A stretch of 64,000 nucleotides of DNA from Acidobacteriales bacterium 59-55 (GCA_001897435.1 MKSV01000011.1:62001-126000), one strand, 5' to 3'; numbered from the stretch's first letter, positions 8,248 to 18,837 are shown. The notes: a model not told the origin generated them from the sequence alone. Numbers and translations: made by a program.

Positions 8248-9807
8248 ATGAACATAGACCACTCCATCCTGACCATCATCATCCTTATCCCGCTCGCCGG
8301 CGCAATCCTGCTGGCACTGCTGCCGGACAAGGGAAAGCTGATGCCATGGGGCGCGCTCGCCGTCACGCTCGTCACCTTCGTCTGCACGCTGCACCTGCCC
8401 TTCCACTTCGACTATGGCGCTGCCTCCGGCAGCTTCCAGTTCGCGACGGACCAGCAGTGGGTCGCCTCTCCCGCTATCCGCTACCATCTCGGCGTCGATG
8501 GCCTGTCGATGTGGCTGGTTGTGCTGACCGGACTCCTCGCTCCGCTCGGGGTCCTCGTCTCCTGGCGCGTCATCGACACTCGCAAGAAGACCTTCTACAT
8601 CCTCTTCCTGCTCCAGCAGGTCGCCATGCTCGGCGTCTTCGTCTCGCTCGACCTGCTTCTCTACTACTCGTTCTGGGAACTCTCGATCGTTCCCATGACG
8701 CTGCTGATCGCGAGCTTCGGCCGCACCGAAAACCGCCGCCGCGCCGGCATCAAGTTCTTCCTCTACGCCTTCATCCCCTCGGCGATCCTGCTGGTTGGCA
8801 TCCTCTGGCTCTACGCCAGAACCGGAACCTTCGACCTGCCGCGGCTTGCAAACCTTGCAGCAGCTCACGGCATCTCCGGCAACTCCACCGCGCTCTGGCT
8901 CTGCTCCCTGGCCTTTCTGGTCGCCTTCGCGGTCAAAGTCCCGGTCTTCCCGCTGCACGGCTGGCTCTCCGACGCCATCTCCGAGGCGCCCACCGCCGCC
9001 GTTATGGTGCTTGCCGGAAAACTCGGCCTCTACTCCATCCTGCGCTTCTCCTTCGGCATCTTTCCCGAGCAGTCCCACCGTATCGCTCCTCTGCTGATCG
9101 CTCTCGGAGCCATCGGCATTGTCTATGGAGCGCTGATGGCGCTGGTCCAGAAAGATCTCAAGCGCCTCTCGGCATACGCTACCCTCAGTGCCGTCGCCTT
9201 CATCATCCTCGGCATCTTCAGCTTCACCGTCTCCGGTCTCGATGGCGGCATCTTCCATATCGTCAGCGAGAGCCTCACCGGCGCGGCCTTCTTCATGCTC
9301 CTGGGCTTCCTCTACGAGCGCTACGGCACCTACGACATCCGCGAGTTGGGCGGCATCGCCTCCAGGCTTCCTTGGATGGTAACGATGTTCGTCATCATGA
9401 CCCTTTCTCTGGTCGGCCTGCCCATGCTCAATGGCTTTGTCGGCGAATTCCTCATCCTCGCCGGCTCCATGCAGTCGGTCTTCGCGCACCATGTTGCGTG
9501 GACCGTCTTCGCTACTTCAGGCGTCATCCTCAGCGCCTCCTACATGCTGTGGATGATCCAGCGCGTCTTCTACGGCAACCTCGGTGTCAAGCCTGAAAAC
9601 ATGACTGCCTGGGACATCGACGCCCGCGAGCATCTGGCCATGTGGCCGCTGCTCATCCTCTTCCTCGTCATGGGAGTCGCCCCCCCGATCTGGCTTCGCG
9701 CCATCGACACCGCCGGAGCCCGCATCGCCGCCACGGTTCCCCAACCCCAGCAGGCCAACTCACCCTTGAAACTCGAAGCAAACACCGCAGAAGGAGGCCA
9801 GCGCTAA
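8248..9807 (+). CDS. nuoM: NADH-quinone oxidoreductase subunit M
   Basis: This is a proton-pumping antiporter-like subunit (ND4 family) of 519 residues. It shows YSFWELSIVPMTLLIASFG with the TM5 glutamate, VKVPVFPLHGWLSDAISEAP with the lysine-containing discontinuous helix, and KDLKRLSAYATLSAVAF. It lies 37 bases after nuoL and its stop overlaps the nuoN start (TAATG). Confidence 0.96.
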   Translation: MNIDHSILTIIILIPLAGAILLALLPDKGKLMPWGALAVTLVTFVCTLHLPFHFDYGAASGSFQFATDQQWVASPAIRYHLGVDGLSMWLVVLTGLLAPLGVLVSWRVIDTRKKTFYILFLLQQVAMLGVFVSLDLLLYYSFWELSIVPMTLLIASFGRTENRRRAGIKFFLYAFIPSAILLVGILWLYARTGTFDLPRLANLAAAHGISGNSTALWLCSLAFLVAFAVKVPVFPLHGWLSDAISEAPTAAVMVLAGKLGLYSILRFSFGIFPEQSHRIAPLLIALGAIGIVYGALMALVQKDLKRLSAYATLSAVAFIILGIFSFTVSGLDGGIFHIVSESLTGAAFFMLLGFLYERYGTYDIRELGGIASRLPWMVTMFVIMTLSLVGLPMLNGFVGEFLILAGSMQSVFAHHVAWTVFATSGVILSASYMLWMIQRVFYGNLGVKPENMTAWDIDAREHLAMWPLLILFLVMGVAPPIWLRAIDTAGARIAATVPQPQQANSPLKLEANTAEGGQR

Positions 9808-11330
9808 TGCAAAGCCTCTCGCCCAATATCCTCGCCCTGCTGCCTGAGTACATCCTCACCATCGTCGGCGTCCTCATCATGCTGGCCGAGCCGCTGCTGC
9901 CGCCTGCCTCCAGCCGTAAGCCCCTTGGCTGGCTTGCTATCCTCGGCACCGTGGCCGCGGCCCTCGCCAGTTGGTGCCAGTTGCATCTCGGCACGCTTAC
10001 CGCCTTCTCCGGCACCGTCCAGGTCGACACCTTCTCCGTTTTCTTCCATCTGCTCATCTCCGCCATCGTTCTGGTCACGCTGCTCATCTCGCTGGACTAC
10101 TTCGAGGGCAGCGCCCGCCACGCCGGCGAATACTTCGCTCTCATCGTCTTCAGCGCCGTCGGCATGATGCTGATGACCTGCGCGACCGAACTTCTCCTGG
10201 TCTTCGTCGGCCTCGAGATCTCGTCGATTGCCACCTATATCCTGTGCGGCTTCCGCAAGGGCAGCGCCACCGGAGCCGAATCCTCCATCAAGTACTTCCT
10301 GCTCGGCTCCTTCGCCACCGCCTTCTTCCTCTACGGCATCGCGCTGGCCTTTGGAGCAACCGGTTCCACCAGCATCGCCGCCATCGCGGCCGGACTCGCC
10401 ACGACGACTACACCGCGCCTCGCCTTCCTTGCCCTGGCGATGATCCTTATCGGCCTCGGCTTCAAGGTCTCTTCCGCGCCGTTCCATGTCTGGACGCCGG
10501 ACGTCTATCAGGGCGCGCCCTCGCCGGTCGTCGGCTACATGTCCACCGCGCCCAAGGCCGCCGCGTTTGCGGTGCTGCTACGCATCACCTTCTCCGCCTT
10601 TGGTCCGATGGAGCATCGCTGGGCCGTCCTGATGTGGATTCTGGCTGCGCTGTCGATGACCATCGGCAACCTCGGTGCCATGCTCCAGCGCGACGTCAAG
10701 CGACTGCTGGCCTACTCCAGCATCGCCCACGCCGGCTACATCCTGGTCGCCTTCACGGCACTCCGGTCCGAGGGTATCGCCGCCGTCTGCTTTTACACCG
10801 CGACTTACGCCGCCATGCAGGTTGGAGCTTTCGCCGTCGTCACCCAGGTCACCGGCTACGACGAGCAGATTCGCAGCATCGACGACTATACCGGGCTCGC
10901 GCTCAAGCGCCCCGTGCTCGCCGCCTTTCTCGGCCTCTTCCTGATATCGCTGATCGGTATTCCCTTCACCGGCGGCTTCTTCGGCAAGTTCTACGTCTTC
11001 TCGTCCGCCGTTCACTCCAACCACGTTTGGCTCGCGGTCGTGGGCCTGTTCAACAGCGGCATAGCCTGCTTCTACTATCTCCGCCTGCTGGCCGCGCTCT
11101 ACACCCGCCCCGCGACCGAGAACACTCGCCTCGATCGCAGCAGCCGTAGCCTTGGCGTTCCCGCAGGCATCGGGCTAACCCTCGCCGCCGCCGCCACGCT
11201 GGTGCTGGGCATCTTCCCCGGCCACTTCCTCAATCTCGCCCAGCGTGCCGGCGCCGCGCCCGCCCCGACTTCTGCGGCGAGTACTCCGGCAACTGTCCCG
11301 CCAGCAGCGGTTACCTTACCCATGCAGTAA
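9807..11330 (+). CDS. nuoN: NADH-quinone oxidoreductase subunit N
   Basis: This is the third antiporter-like subunit (ND2 family), 507 residues. I start it at the ATG overlapping the nuoM stop, preceded by AAGGAGGCC; the open frame upstream is antisense-like noise within nuoM. VFVGLEISSIATYILCGF, FKVSSAPFHVWTPDVYQGAP and QRDVKRLLAYSSIAHAGYIL are diagnostic. The C-terminal tail is Ala/Pro/Thr rich. It is the last gene of the operon and a terminator follows. Confidence 0.96.
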   Translation: MQSLSPNILALLPEYILTIVGVLIMLAEPLLPPASSRKPLGWLAILGTVAAALASWCQLHLGTLTAFSGTVQVDTFSVFFHLLISAIVLVTLLISLDYFEGSARHAGEYFALIVFSAVGMMLMTCATELLLVFVGLEISSIATYILCGFRKGSATGAESSIKYFLLGSFATAFFLYGIALAFGATGSTSIAAIAAGLATTTTPRLAFLALAMILIGLGFKVSSAPFHVWTPDVYQGAPSPVVGYMSTAPKAAAFAVLLRITFSAFGPMEHRWAVLMWILAALSMTIGNLGAMLQRDVKRLLAYSSIAHAGYILVAFTALRSEGIAAVCFYTATYAAMQVGAFAVVTQVTGYDEQIRSIDDYTGLALKRPVLAAFLGLFLISLIGIPFTGGFFGKFYVFSSAVHSNHVWLAVVGLFNSGIACFYYLRLLAALYTRPATENTRLDRSSRSLGVPAGIGLTLAAAATLVLGIFPGHFLNLAQRAGAAPAPTSAASTPATVPPAAVTLPMQ

Positions 11331-11381
11331 GCTCCACAACTTGAACTGCCCTGGCTAAAATCAACCTTAGATGGATAGAAA

Positions 11382-11413
11382 CGAGTCCGGCCTTGTGTCG
11401 GACTCGCCGTTTT
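11382..11413 (+). terminator. Rho-independent terminator of the nuo operon
   Basis: CGAGTCCG (11382-11389) pairs perfectly with CGGACTCG (11399-11406) around a nine-base loop and is followed by CCGTTTT. It lies 52 bases past the nuoN stop. Confidence 0.85.
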
Positions 11414-11525
11414 AACTGGGGTCGGCTTCGAAGCCCGAGCGTATTTCATTTATTTTCAAAGCTTTAAGATCGACGACCGGGAGTACCCCTGGCCTTATTT
11501 TGGCTTCAAAGTAGCAGATTTTGCT

Positions 11526-12320
11526 TCACTCACCGAGCATAATGCGCTGGATGCGATGTGCGCGGCCAGTAGCTCCGTCGCACTCGATCAGCGCAGCGCA
11601 CATCTTCGGATTGCCCTTGGCCGCTTCGAACTTGCCCGGCATTCCGGTGAGGAACCGGTTGAGGACCAGTTGCTTCTCGACCCCAATCACGGAGTCGTAA
11701 GGGCCGGACATGCCGACGTCGGTCTGATAAGCCGTGCCGCCGGGCAGGATGCGCTCGTCGGCGGTGGGAATGTGGGTGTGGGTGCCGAGGACGGCGGTGA
11801 CGCGGCCATCGAGATACCAGCCCATGGCGACCTTCTCGCTGGTAGTCTCGGCGTGCAGGTCGAGCATGATGACCTTGGCCGTGATCTTCGAGAGCAGCTC
11901 GTCGGCCTTGCGGAAGGGATCGTCGCAGGAGGACATGAAGACGCGGCCCTGAAGGTTCAGGACGGCGTAGCTCTGTCCATTGCCAAGCTCGCCCTCGTAG
12001 ACGCCGAAACCAGGCGTCCCGGCGGCGTAGTTGGCCGGGCGGATAATGCGGCGGTTGCGGTCGCGCGAATCGGCCGGGACCGCCATGTACTCGAAGATCT
12101 CTTTTTTGTCCCAGATGTGGTTGCCGGTGGTGATGACATGCGCGCCGAGGTCGAAGAGCTCTTCGGCGATGGAGGGCGTGATTCCGAAGCCTCCAGCGGC
12201 GTTTTCGCCGTTGATGACCAGTAGGTCAACGGCGTTGGTTACAAGGACGTGGGGCAGATGTTCGCGGACGATGTGGCGGCCGGCGGAGCCGAAGACGTCG
12301 CCGACAAAGAGAATATTCAC
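11526..12320 (-). CDS. YmdB-type metallophosphoesterase (TIGR00282 family)
   Basis: This is a cytoplasmic calcineurin-like phosphoesterase of the YmdB/DR1281 family; characterised members hydrolyse 2',3'-cyclic nucleotides. It is 264 residues long, the usual size, and begins with GTG (MNILFVGDVFG). Metal-binding motifs are visible in order: GDVFGSAGR, NGENAAGGFG, TGNHIWDKKE, LDLHAETTSEK and GTHTHIPTADE, then TDVGMSGPYDSVIG. It is transcribed divergently from the Rrf2 gene. The physiological substrate here is not known. Confidence 0.92.
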   Translation of the reverse strand: MNILFVGDVFGSAGRHIVREHLPHVLVTNAVDLLVINGENAAGGFGITPSIAEELFDLGAHVITTGNHIWDKKEIFEYMAVPADSRDRNRRIIRPANYAAGTPGFGVYEGELGNGQSYAVLNLQGRVFMSSCDDPFRKADELLSKITAKVIMLDLHAETTSEKVAMGWYLDGRVTAVLGTHTHIPTADERILPGGTAYQTDVGMSGPYDSVIGVEKQLVLNRFLTGMPGKFEAAKGNPKMCAALIECDGATGRAHRIQRIMLGE

Positions 12321-12411
12321 TTAAAAAGTTTACATGGGGAGGATTGGAGAATGGTCCTGGCTCCGTAGTACGCGGTATTGCGGCGGCGCTGGGTGTGGTA
12401 GCTTTTTGTTC

Positions 12412-12786
12412 ATGGCACAGAATGCGCGGTTTGCGTTGAGTTTGCGGGTTTTGGGGGTGCTGGCGAGCGAGCCGGACCGGATGCACACCTCGGCGGCGAT
12501 TGCCGAGACTCTGAAAGAGAGCGCGGTGATGGTGCGGCGGTCGTTTCTGCTGCTGCACAAGGCCGGGTTGATCGTGCAGCGCAAAGGACCGAACGGAGGC
12601 GCGAAGCTGAAGGTTCCAGCCAAGCAGATCGGGCTTGGCGATGTGTTCAACGCCGCCGCCGGAGAGTGGCTGGCAGTAGACGACAAGGCCCTGGACGGGC
12701 TGATGAAGAAGGTTCGCGGCGACGCGGTGACGGCGATGAATGAGCACTCGCTGTCCGGAGTCGTGAAGAGATTGAAGAAAGTTTAG
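12412..12786 (+). CDS. Rrf2 family transcriptional regulator
   Basis: This is a 124-residue winged-helix DNA-binding protein. MAQNARFALSLRVLGVLASE and TSAAIAETLKESAVMVRRSFLLL are the Rrf2 N-terminal helix and HTH, followed by the wing segment AGLIVQRKGPNGGAKL. The cysteines that bind an Fe-S cluster in IscR/NsrR are absent, so it is unlikely to be an Fe-S sensor. The frame is open from 12334, but family similarity begins at the ATG at 12412. It is divergent from the phosphoesterase gene; its target is unknown. Confidence 0.85.
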   Translation: MAQNARFALSLRVLGVLASEPDRMHTSAAIAETLKESAVMVRRSFLLLHKAGLIVQRKGPNGGAKLKVPAKQIGLGDVFNAAAGEWLAVDDKALDGLMKKVRGDAVTAMNEHSLSGVVKRLKKV

Positions 12787-12802
12787 AGCACTTCCCTTTT
12801 GC

Positions 12803-12956
12803 TTGTCATTCCGCAACGCAGCGGAGGAATCTGCTGTTTTGTGGTGCAATGTACCCGTCTGAACGCTGGTTGTTATCGCGCATCAGTATGAAATACAGGG
12901 GTCTCTCCACTACGGCGGCAAAAGCGCCGCCTTCGGTCGAGATGACGTGCGTTTGG
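12803..12956. repeat. Dispersed GTCAT...ATGAC palindromic element
   Basis: An intergenic element begins TCATTCCGCAACGCAGCGG and AGGAATCTGC and ends CGCCTTCGGTCGAGATGACG. The outer ends are imperfect inverted repeats (GTCATtcCG and CGgtcGAGATGAC). An inner hairpin GGCGGC-AAAAGC-GCCGCC is near 12914-12931. Elements of this style are scattered through Terriglobia genomes, as I recall; a shorter relative lies inside lysS in this window. Confidence 0.6.
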
Positions 12957-12990
12957 GGGCGGACAAAAAAATTACCGGTCGAACGTCAGG

Positions 12991-14730
<1,740 letters not shown>

Positions 14731-14804
14731 GCGGATTCCTTTGGCTAACGGTCGTTGAATTCTCAGTATAAGCGGTGGCGTCCGCTGTGATGTAATGGGG
14801 AGCG

Positions 14805-15071
14805 ATGGCCGACGAAAAACCACAAAACGGCAGGTCAGGCGGAGGCGGCAAAGGTCCGCTGGGCGACCTGGTGAAGGCCGAATCGATGATCCAACTGGCG
14901 ATTGCGCTGCCGGCGGGGTGCCTGATCGGCTGGCTGATCGGCGCATGGCTGGACAAGCACTTTCACCAGGGCTGGATGTCGATTGCGGGCATCGTGCTGG
15001 GCGCGGTGGCGGGCTTTGTGCAGATCTTTACGACGGCCTCGCGCTTTTTGAAGAATGACAAAGAAAAATAA
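14805..15071 (+). CDS. AtpZ/AtpI-family ATP synthase accessory protein
   Basis: This is an 88-residue membrane protein with two helices; the first contains PAGCLIGWLIGAWLDKHF, the glycine-rich GxxxGxxLD pattern of the AtpZ family. Family members help assemble the Fo c-ring or transport Mg2+/Ca2+. GGGGAG lies just before the ATG at 14805. The stop overlaps the next gene (TAATG), and atpB and atpE follow, supporting the role. Confidence 0.85.
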   Translation: MADEKPQNGRSGGGGKGPLGDLVKAESMIQLAIALPAGCLIGWLIGAWLDKHFHQGWMSIAGIVLGAVAGFVQIFTTASRFLKNDKEK

Positions 15072-15499
15072 TGAACGAAGGTGATTTTTTGAAGGCAATC
15101 GACAGTTATACCGACGCGGACTTCAAGCGGACCATCTGGAGCGCGCTTCGGCTGCTGACGATCATTACCGTGGTGGCAGTCCCGCTGGTGTGGTGGAAGC
15201 TGGGCTGGCCGAGCGCGGCGTTGCTGGTCGTAGGCGCGGCGATCTCCGGCTCGGGGCTGTTCGAGTGGCTGCGGCTAATGTCGGCGGTAATGGTAAGGAT
15301 GGACGGCGGGGGTGCGGCGCGGCCGATGGCGATGGTGCTGGTGGGGTTCTTCCTGCGGCTGGCAGGCGCGGTGGTGCTGCTTTATGTTAGCCTTAAGTTT
15401 CTGAATGGTTCGGTTTATGCGCTCGCCGCAGGCCTTGCACTGGGAGTCTTTGCACTCGCGGTGGAGGGGTTGAGGCTTATGAAAGCGTGGACGATGTAG
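15071..15499 (+). CDS. ATP synthase subunit I-like membrane protein
   Basis: This 142-residue protein has four predicted membrane helices (for example LRLLTIITVVAVPLVWWKLG and GVFALAVEGLRLM) in the layout of AtpI/UncI proteins, which assist c-ring assembly. Sequence similarity is weak, so the call rests on size, topology and its position between atpZ and atpB, with a one-base overlap to the former. Confidence 0.7.
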   Translation: MNEGDFLKAIDSYTDADFKRTIWSALRLLTIITVVAVPLVWWKLGWPSAALLVVGAAISGSGLFEWLRLMSAVMVRMDGGGAARPMAMVLVGFFLRLAGAVVLLYVSLKFLNGSVYALAAGLALGVFALAVEGLRLMKAWTM

Positions 15500-15543
15500 G
15501 CCGGGCTTGCAGGAAGAATAAAGGCTTTTGTTTATCTCTCTTT

Positions 15544-16302
15544 ATGCCGACACAGCTATTGATTACACAATTTCTAAATGCGCACTTTGCCGGACCGGTG
15601 AATTCCCTGCTCCAGGCGCTGCATGTCAACACCATGCTGCAGGCGCTCCATGTTCAGCCGATATCGCCTACGGCGCCGATTACAAACTCGTTTGCCATGG
15701 AACTGCTGGTCTTCGTGGTTCTGGTGGCCTACTTCGTCGTGGTGCGGCTGACGCTGAGCGTTGAGAAGCCGGCGGCAGTACAGCATCTTGCCGAGATGAC
15801 CCATGAGTTCGTCTCCGAGCAGGGTGACCAGATCATTGGGCATGGCTCGGAGCGGTTTACCGGCTACCTGACGGTGCTGCTGCTGTTTATCCTGCTGTGC
15901 AACCTGCTGGGCCTCATTCCGGGCCTGGAATCGCCAACGGCGAACGTCGTGGTGCCGTTGGGTTTTGCGCTGGTCACCTTCATCTACTACCACTACCACG
16001 GCGTCCGGGCGCACGGCTTTGCGTACATCAAGCAGTTCCTGGGGCCGGTCTGGTGGCTGTATCCGCTGCTGCTGCCGATTGAGATCATCTCTCACTTCGC
16101 GCGCATCCTTTCGCTGACGGTCCGGTTGTACGCCAATATGTTTGCCGGAGACCTGCTGTCGCTGGCGTTCTTCTCGCTGGTGCCAATCGGCGTTCCGCTG
16201 GTGTTTCTTGGATTGCATCTTGGCGTGGCCGTGGTTCAGGCCTACGTCTTCTTCCTGCTGGCAGCGATCTATCTGTCGCTGGCGGTCGCGCAGGACCATT
16301 AA
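15544..16302 (+). CDS. atpB: ATP synthase Fo subunit a
   Basis: Subunit a is the proton channel next to the c-ring in the membrane. I start at the ATG at 15544 (MPTQLLITQF), giving 252 residues. The essential arginine is in HFARILSLTVRLYANMFAGD, and the C-terminal helix pair VVQAYVFFLLAAIYLSLAV is typical. The usual H after AG (NxxAGH) is D here. The F1 genes and subunit b are not nearby; the Fo genes form their own short operon, as in other acidobacteria to my knowledge. Confidence 0.94.
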   Translation: MPTQLLITQFLNAHFAGPVNSLLQALHVNTMLQALHVQPISPTAPITNSFAMELLVFVVLVAYFVVVRLTLSVEKPAAVQHLAEMTHEFVSEQGDQIIGHGSERFTGYLTVLLLFILLCNLLGLIPGLESPTANVVVPLGFALVTFIYYHYHGVRAHGFAYIKQFLGPVWWLYPLLLPIEIISHFARILSLTVRLYANMFAGDLLSLAFFSLVPIGVPLVFLGLHLGVAVVQAYVFFLLAAIYLSLAVAQDH

Positions 16303-16430
16303 TCTTGAGTTTGCCGCGGAGGGCCTCCCTCTCCACGGCAGGTAACAACGTCGCATAGCGTGAGGGTGCCAGCACGGTGAGCATCAACCACCCACTGGCG
16401 GCGTATCTGACGGGAGACAGGAGTAACACC

Positions 16431-16739
16431 ATGCAGAAGTTGCAATATCTGTTTATGTCGTTGGCCGCATTGCTGCTTGCAACGCCGGCTTTTGCGCAGG
16501 AAGCTGCCGCAGCCAGCCCGGCTGCCCAGTGGGTTCCGCTGGCCGCCGGTCTGGGCATGGCGCTCGCCGCCGGACTTTGCGGTCTCGGTCAAGGTAAGGC
16601 AACGGCTTCGGCTACCGAAGCTCTGGCGCGCAACCCCGGCGCTCGTCCCGGAATCTTTATCTTCCTGATTCTCGGCCTGGCGTTCATCGAGTCGCTGGCA
16701 CTGTTCACCTTCGTTATCATCTTCCTGAAGGTCAAGTAG
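16431..16739 (+). CDS. atpE: ATP synthase Fo subunit c with signal-like N-terminal extension
   Basis: This is the ring-forming proteolipid. It is 102 residues against the usual 75-90, because an extra hydrophobic leader with a signal-peptidase-like end (LLATPAFAQEA) precedes the two-helix hairpin. Helix 1 has GLCGLGQGKATASA, the polar loop is ARNPGA, and helix 2 carries the ion-binding glutamate in GLAFIESLALF. The start at 16431 has GGGAGACAGGAG upstream. The Gln in helix 1 and Ser after the Glu resemble part of a Na+ site, but the Thr and Tyr of Na+-type rings are replaced by Leu and Phe. Confidence 0.93.
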   Translation: MQKLQYLFMSLAALLLATPAFAQEAAAASPAAQWVPLAAGLGMALAAGLCGLGQGKATASATEALARNPGARPGIFIFLILGLAFIESLALFTFVIIFLKVK

Positions 16740-16764
16740 AAGCTTTCGGGTTAGATCGGTTTAT

Positions 16765-16798
16765 AGCAAAGCCTCCGCTGATTGCGGAGGCTTTGCTA
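16765..16798. terminator. Hairpin terminator after atpE
   Basis: AGCAAAGCCTCCGC (16765-16778) pairs perfectly over 14 bases with GCGGAGGCTTTGCT (16784-16797) around a TGATT loop. Only a short T/A tail follows on either strand. It lies 25 bases beyond the atpE stop. Confidence 0.8.
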
Positions 16799-16905
16799 TT
16801 CCAGGAAGCCAGTTTCGCTGATGATAAGCCAAAAACCGGCCATAAATCGCTCGCGCTCAGAGATCGCTTTTCCCACCACCGGATCAATGAGAGGTCTGGA
16901 AATGG

Positions 16906-16934
16906 AAGAGGCAACCCGAAGGCTGCCTCTTTTA
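16906..16934. terminator. Hairpin terminator between convergent genes
   Basis: AAGAGGCA (16906-16913) pairs with TGCCTCTT (16924-16931), and more U's follow on the plus strand (TTTT). It lies just after the stop of the minus-strand TPR gene (16951) and may serve as a back-up for both directions. Confidence 0.65.
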
Positions 16935-16950
16935 TTCCACTGGTTGATTG

Positions 16951-18360
16951 CTACCGCCTACGGCGATGCGCCGGGGCCGGCTTCTTCGCTGGAGCCTTCT
17001 TCGGCTCAACCACCGCCGAATCGCTCATTACGATCATTACGGGGCCAGGGGCAGCCGCAGGCGACGCAGGAGCGGGCGTTGTTGCCGCAGGAGCAGCAGG
17101 AGCGCCAACAGCAGGAGTCTCTCCGGCCGCAGGAGCGGCAGGTGCTACCCCTCCCACCGTGTAAGAAGCGTAGGTTCCGGAGAGCGTCACCTTGGTGCCC
17201 GGTTCCGGCACAGTCTTCAGGGGCTCCTTCATATTGAAGGTGAAGTCAGCCGCCTTCGACTGCACAGCGTCATCGGAGACCGAAGCCTGGATTGCGTTCT
17301 CTGTGGCGGAGACCACAGTCACGTCAGGCAGTTGAACCGACTTGCCCTTGACCGTGTCCCAGACCTTCGCGGCATCTTCCGGCTTGCCGTTTTGAAGGAT
17401 GAACTCCTTGTCGCTGACCGCCAGAGTTGCCAAGTCAGGAGTCGAGGCGATCACCTGCGCCACGATATCCGCAGGCGAAGGCGCGGGCTTGACCGAGAAG
17501 GTGGGCGGTGGAAACAGGTTGGTCTGCACCGCGGCGGTAACGGAGTCATAACCGTCCGCGTTGCCATGGTACTTCTTGTAGCAATAGGTGGCCACCTTGA
17601 GGAACTCGGACTTGTACGGCTCCGGCGCAAAGGCCGCGGCGCGCGAGGTGAACCACGTGCAATTCAGGTAATCGGGCGGGGTCGACTGATAGTAAGCCAG
17701 ACCGAGCAGATAGGTGTCCTGCAACGTCAGCCCCGGAGTCGTCGTCGCAGCCGGAGGCGAAGCCTTCAACTCCGCGGTGTAGTTTGTGATCGCGGTCTTC
17801 ATGTCCTTCTTGTTAGCCGCATCGGCAGCGATCGCGCCATAGAAACCGGGAGTCACGCTGGTCTTCATCTTCTCGAAGTCGGCGTCGCTCATCTCCTTGG
17901 GCTTGGTCGCCGCCAGTCCCTTTTGCGCAAAGCCCGCAGCCGTGTCAAGCGCCGCCTGCTTTGCCGCGGGATCCGTCGCCTTATCGGCTTCCTGCTTGCG
18001 GAAGTAAACCTCAAAGGTTAAAGCCGCGAGATTATCGGGCTGCACCTGCAACAGGCGATCTGCCGTACTCAGAGTTTTCGTCGGATCGAACGAACTGTAA
18101 GTCGTCATCAACATCTGTAGCGTGGACGCCTTCACGGCGGAATTCGGATACGCCGTCAGATACGATTCCAGAGCGGCAGCCTTCGTCTGCGGCGTCGACT
18201 GGCCGATCGCATCGTTATAAGCCTTATATTCTGCCGGGGACATCTGGACCCCGCCACTCGACTGCGCATCCGGACTTGCCGGCGCCTGCGCAATCACACT
18301 CCGCCCACCAACCGCGATGCACGCAACCGCCAGGAGAGACGCAACGACTACCTTGTTCAT
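16951..18360 (-). CDS. Exported TPR-like protein with Ala/Pro-rich C-terminus
   Basis: This is a 469-residue protein of unknown function. It has a clear signal peptide (MNKVVVASLLAVACIAVG ending SVIAQA). The body is alpha-helical with repeat-like units (AAALESYLTAYPNSAVKAST, LLQVQPDNLAALTFEV) that suggest tetratricopeptide repeats, and a middle part with CTWFTSRAAAFAPEPYK. A compact C-terminal segment (LPDVTVVSATENAIQASVS) is followed by about 60 residues of Ala/Pro/Thr and a basic tail (KKPAPAHRRRR). Such proteins are common in Terriglobia; a periplasmic scaffold role is only a guess. Confidence 0.7.
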   Translation of the reverse strand: MNKVVVASLLAVACIAVGGRSVIAQAPASPDAQSSGGVQMSPAEYKAYNDAIGQSTPQTKAAALESYLTAYPNSAVKASTLQMLMTTYSSFDPTKTLSTADRLLQVQPDNLAALTFEVYFRKQEADKATDPAAKQAALDTAAGFAQKGLAATKPKEMSDADFEKMKTSVTPGFYGAIAADAANKKDMKTAITNYTAELKASPPAATTTPGLTLQDTYLLGLAYYQSTPPDYLNCTWFTSRAAAFAPEPYKSEFLKVATYCYKKYHGNADGYDSVTAAVQTNLFPPPTFSVKPAPSPADIVAQVIASTPDLATLAVSDKEFILQNGKPEDAAKVWDTVKGKSVQLPDVTVVSATENAIQASVSDDAVQSKAADFTFNMKEPLKTVPEPGTKVTLSGTYASYTVGGVAPAAPAAGETPAVGAPAAPAATTPAPASPAAAPGPVMIVMSDSAVVEPKKAPAKKPAPAHRRRR

Positions 18361-18837
18361 TCCATACTCCTCAGTAAGTCTCTTTCATATACCGACACCG
18401 GCACTTCCGGTCAAGTCATTACAACATAACCCACAACATGCTCTATGGCGAATCGGGCTGTATTCACCCGTCGTCGTTGATCAACGCTAACCCTTCGATC
18501 TGTTCGGTTGAAGTCCGAATTTTGTGTCCTGGGGTAATGATGCGGATTATAGAAACGCCGTTGTACACATGGCAAGTCCAGACCTTGCTCTCAAAGCCCT
18601 CCTACGCTAGGACTTGTGTTAACATCTCGCGAAGACTGCATGTTTTCCAGCCCTCCTGCTGGGATGAAGCCAGGCCCAATTCCTGCCATCGCTACCCATT
18701 CATGGTATTACTGACGCCTTATCCACAACCGGTAGTGTTGTAACCGTTGATTCCGGGCCCTGCCGCGGCTAAAGTTGATTCAGTCTCAATAACTAGGGAC
18801 GAGACCCGATCCACAACTCCCCGGTCTCGCCCGAGAG
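18361..18837. other. 477-base gap without a recognised gene
   Basis: This lies between the divergent TPR gene and smc, so both promoters must be here. I see no convincing reading frame, no tRNA and no classic rho-independent hairpin with a U-tail. A small inverted repeat CCTACGCTAGG is near 18601. Plus-strand ORFs in the stretch have no family resemblance. Confidence 0.5.
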
